16,574 bases of DNA from Calditrichota bacterium (GTDB lineage: Bacteria > Zixibacteria > MSB-5A5 > GN15 > FEB-12): positions 1-16,574 of the forward strand of contig DAOWIC010000360.1 of the NCBI GenBank assembly GCA_030641085.1, read 5' to 3'. The position numbers were made by a program, and so were the translations under genes. Shown here one piece after another: positions 15,554 to 16,574 of this stretch. Within the stretch, counting starts at the first letter, position 1. The number at the start of each line of letters is the position of its first letter. The notes beneath the pieces were generated by a model. It searched no databases. It saw nothing but the letters and a program-made list of their open reading frames with translations, and was not told the origin of the DNA.

Positions 15554-16574
15554 CTATTCGTATCTGAGCGCATCGATAACATCCATGCTCGCCGCTTTCC
15601 CGGCAGGATAAATGCCGAAGATCAACCCCACACCGGCCGAGACGACCACGGCCAGAAGGATTGAGAAAATCGAGACTATCGTCGGCCAGTCGGCGTAAAA
15701 CGCGATCGCTTTGGCCAGTATCAGCCCCAGCACGATGCCGATCCCGCACCCGACCAGACAGATCACCACGGCCTCAATAAGAAATTGGCGCATGATGTCC
15801 CCTCGGGTGGCGCCGACCGCGCGCCTGACGCCGATCTCGCGGGTTCGCTCCAGGACGTTGGCGAGCATGATGTTCATGATGCCGATCCCACCGACCAGCA
15901 GCGAGATCCCGGCTATCGCCCCCATAACGATATTGAAAATCTGCTGTGTCTTCTCGGTCTGGCGAAGCAACGATTCCGGGACGACAATCTCGAAATCCTC
16001 CACCCCGTAGTGGCGCCGATTGAGCACTTTTTCTATCAGTTCTGTAATAGCGGGAATATACTTGAGGTCGGTCACGGTCACCGTCAATTGATCTATTTCG
16101 GGCGTGTTGTACTTCTGTTCATCCTCATCCTGCTGCCACCTCGCCCACCGTCCCCCGCCCTGCGGCGTGCGTTCGAATTTCTTGACCGCCGTCGAAAACG
16201 GGATATAAATATCCTCGTTGAGGTTTTTCAATTCAAACCCCTCCACCTTGCCCCGGGCGATATATTTGTCCGCCATGACACCGATAACGGTAAAATTCAG
16301 GTCACCGATGCGCACTGCGCGCCCGATCGGATCCTCGAAAGCAAACAGCCGCCGTTTCGCCACTGCCCCCAGAACGCACACCTGCGAGTACGAGCGGTTG
16401 TCCAAATTGGAGAGAAATCGCCCCCGTTCGACTTCAACCGATGATGACACGGTATATAGCGGCAGGGTCGCCACCACTCGTGCGTCCGCCTGTTCCGAGC
16501 CATGGTAGATCGTCGTCACCGCCTCGAATCGCTGCGGCACAACATTGGCCACGAGGGTTGAAAGCTCGGCGATA
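15554..16574 (-). CDS. MacB-like ABC transporter permease, C-terminal part (5' end outside window)
   Basis: The frame stays open to the right edge (upstream codons read IAELSTLVANVVPQR), so the N-terminus, with the first membrane helix and perhaps an ATPase or other part, is missing. What remains is the periplasmic MacB-like core domain (VERGRFLSNLDNRSYSQVCVLGAVAKRRLF, GRAVRIGDLNFTVIGVM) and the FtsX/MacB permease domain with three membrane helices: IVMGAIAGISLLVGGIGIMNIMLA, then IEAVVICLVGCGIGIVLGLILA, and SILLAVVVSAGVGLIFGI. Between the first two are RTREIGVRRAVGATRGDIMRQF, the conserved coupling loop, and the end is the usual PAGKAA...DALRYE. MacB-type permeases extrude lipoproteins, peptides, toxins or drugs from the periplasm through a TolC channel. 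A TolC-family gene follows at once, supporting an export role. The substrate is unknown. Confidence 0.92.
   Translation of the reverse strand, partial: IAELSTLVANVVPQRFEAVTTIYHGSEQADARVVATLPLYTVSSSVEVERGRFLSNLDNRSYSQVCVLGAVAKRRLFAFEDPIGRAVRIGDLNFTVIGVMADKYIARGKVEGFELKNLNEDIYIPFSTAVKKFERTPQGGGRWARWQQDEDEQKYNTPEIDQLTVTVTDLKYIPAITELIEKVLNRRHYGVEDFEIVVPESLLRQTEKTQQIFNIVMGAIAGISLLVGGIGIMNIMLANVLERTREIGVRRAVGATRGDIMRQFLIEAVVICLVGCGIGIVLGLILAKAIAFYADWPTIVSIFSILLAVVVSAGVGLIFGIYPAGKAASMDVIDALRYE

Noticed and set aside
1..16574. Sigma54 (-24/-12) promoters that the activator might use
   Set aside because: TGGCAC-like strings were seen in a few coding places, but none had a TTGC element at the correct spacing.

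Overview
The window looks like chromosomal DNA of a Gram-negative, diderm bacterium. Evidence is a TonB-dependent receptor, a PorV/PorQ-type barrel ending in Phe, a TolC-family channel, a GT9 heptosyltransferase and several signal peptides. The pairing of a receptor carrying an N-terminal carboxypeptidase-regulatory-like domain with a PorV-like protein points to the FCB superphylum or a relative (for example Zixibacteria, Ignavibacteriota or Marinimicrobia-like lineages). That placement is inference; no marker gene is present. Genes are densely packed and all but the first are on the minus strand. I saw no tRNA, rRNA, CRISPR array, insertion sequence, integrase or clear mark of recent transfer.

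Layout from left to right: (1) the C-terminal end of a plus-strand TPR protein (1-431), closed by a perfect 13-bp hairpin (432-460) that can also stop the convergent minus-strand operon. (2) A minus-strand outer-membrane operon, in transcription order: TonB-dependent receptor (7064-3729), PorV-like barrel (3670-2678) and a large lipoprotein (2656-494). It is preceded by a ~314-bp region (7065-7378) with a sigma70-like promoter framed by an inverted repeat, and a long leader with a hairpin. (3) A LipM-like octanoyltransferase (8185-7379). (4) A 977-residue sigma54 enhancer-binding protein with TPR, GAF-like, AAA+ and Fis-type HTH regions (11266-8333), and upstream of it a small secreted protein (11645-11334) with its own strong promoter. 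(5) A compact minus-strand run: MacB-like ABC permease (cut by the right edge), TolC-family protein, GT9 heptosyltransferase (overlapping TolC by one base) and a DUF362/2x[4Fe-4S] protein.

How the parts may work together (inference): the receptor, PorV-like and lipoprotein genes are placed to make one cell-surface complex for uptake or handling of an unknown ligand, without a SusD. The permease and TolC genes form two parts of a MacAB-TolC-like export system next to an LPS-core gene, so region 5 is an envelope cluster. The sigma54 activator senses through TPR and GAF-like regions, not a receiver domain; I found no convincing -24/-12 promoter inside the window, so its targets are unknown.

The least ordinary items are the run of eight Asp/Asn/Gly metal-loop-like motifs inside the receptor barrel, the receptor/PorV/lipoprotein trio, the symmetric elements around its promoter, and the small secreted protein ahead of the TPR-type sigma54 activator. 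I did not find a clear-cut new defence or mobile system.
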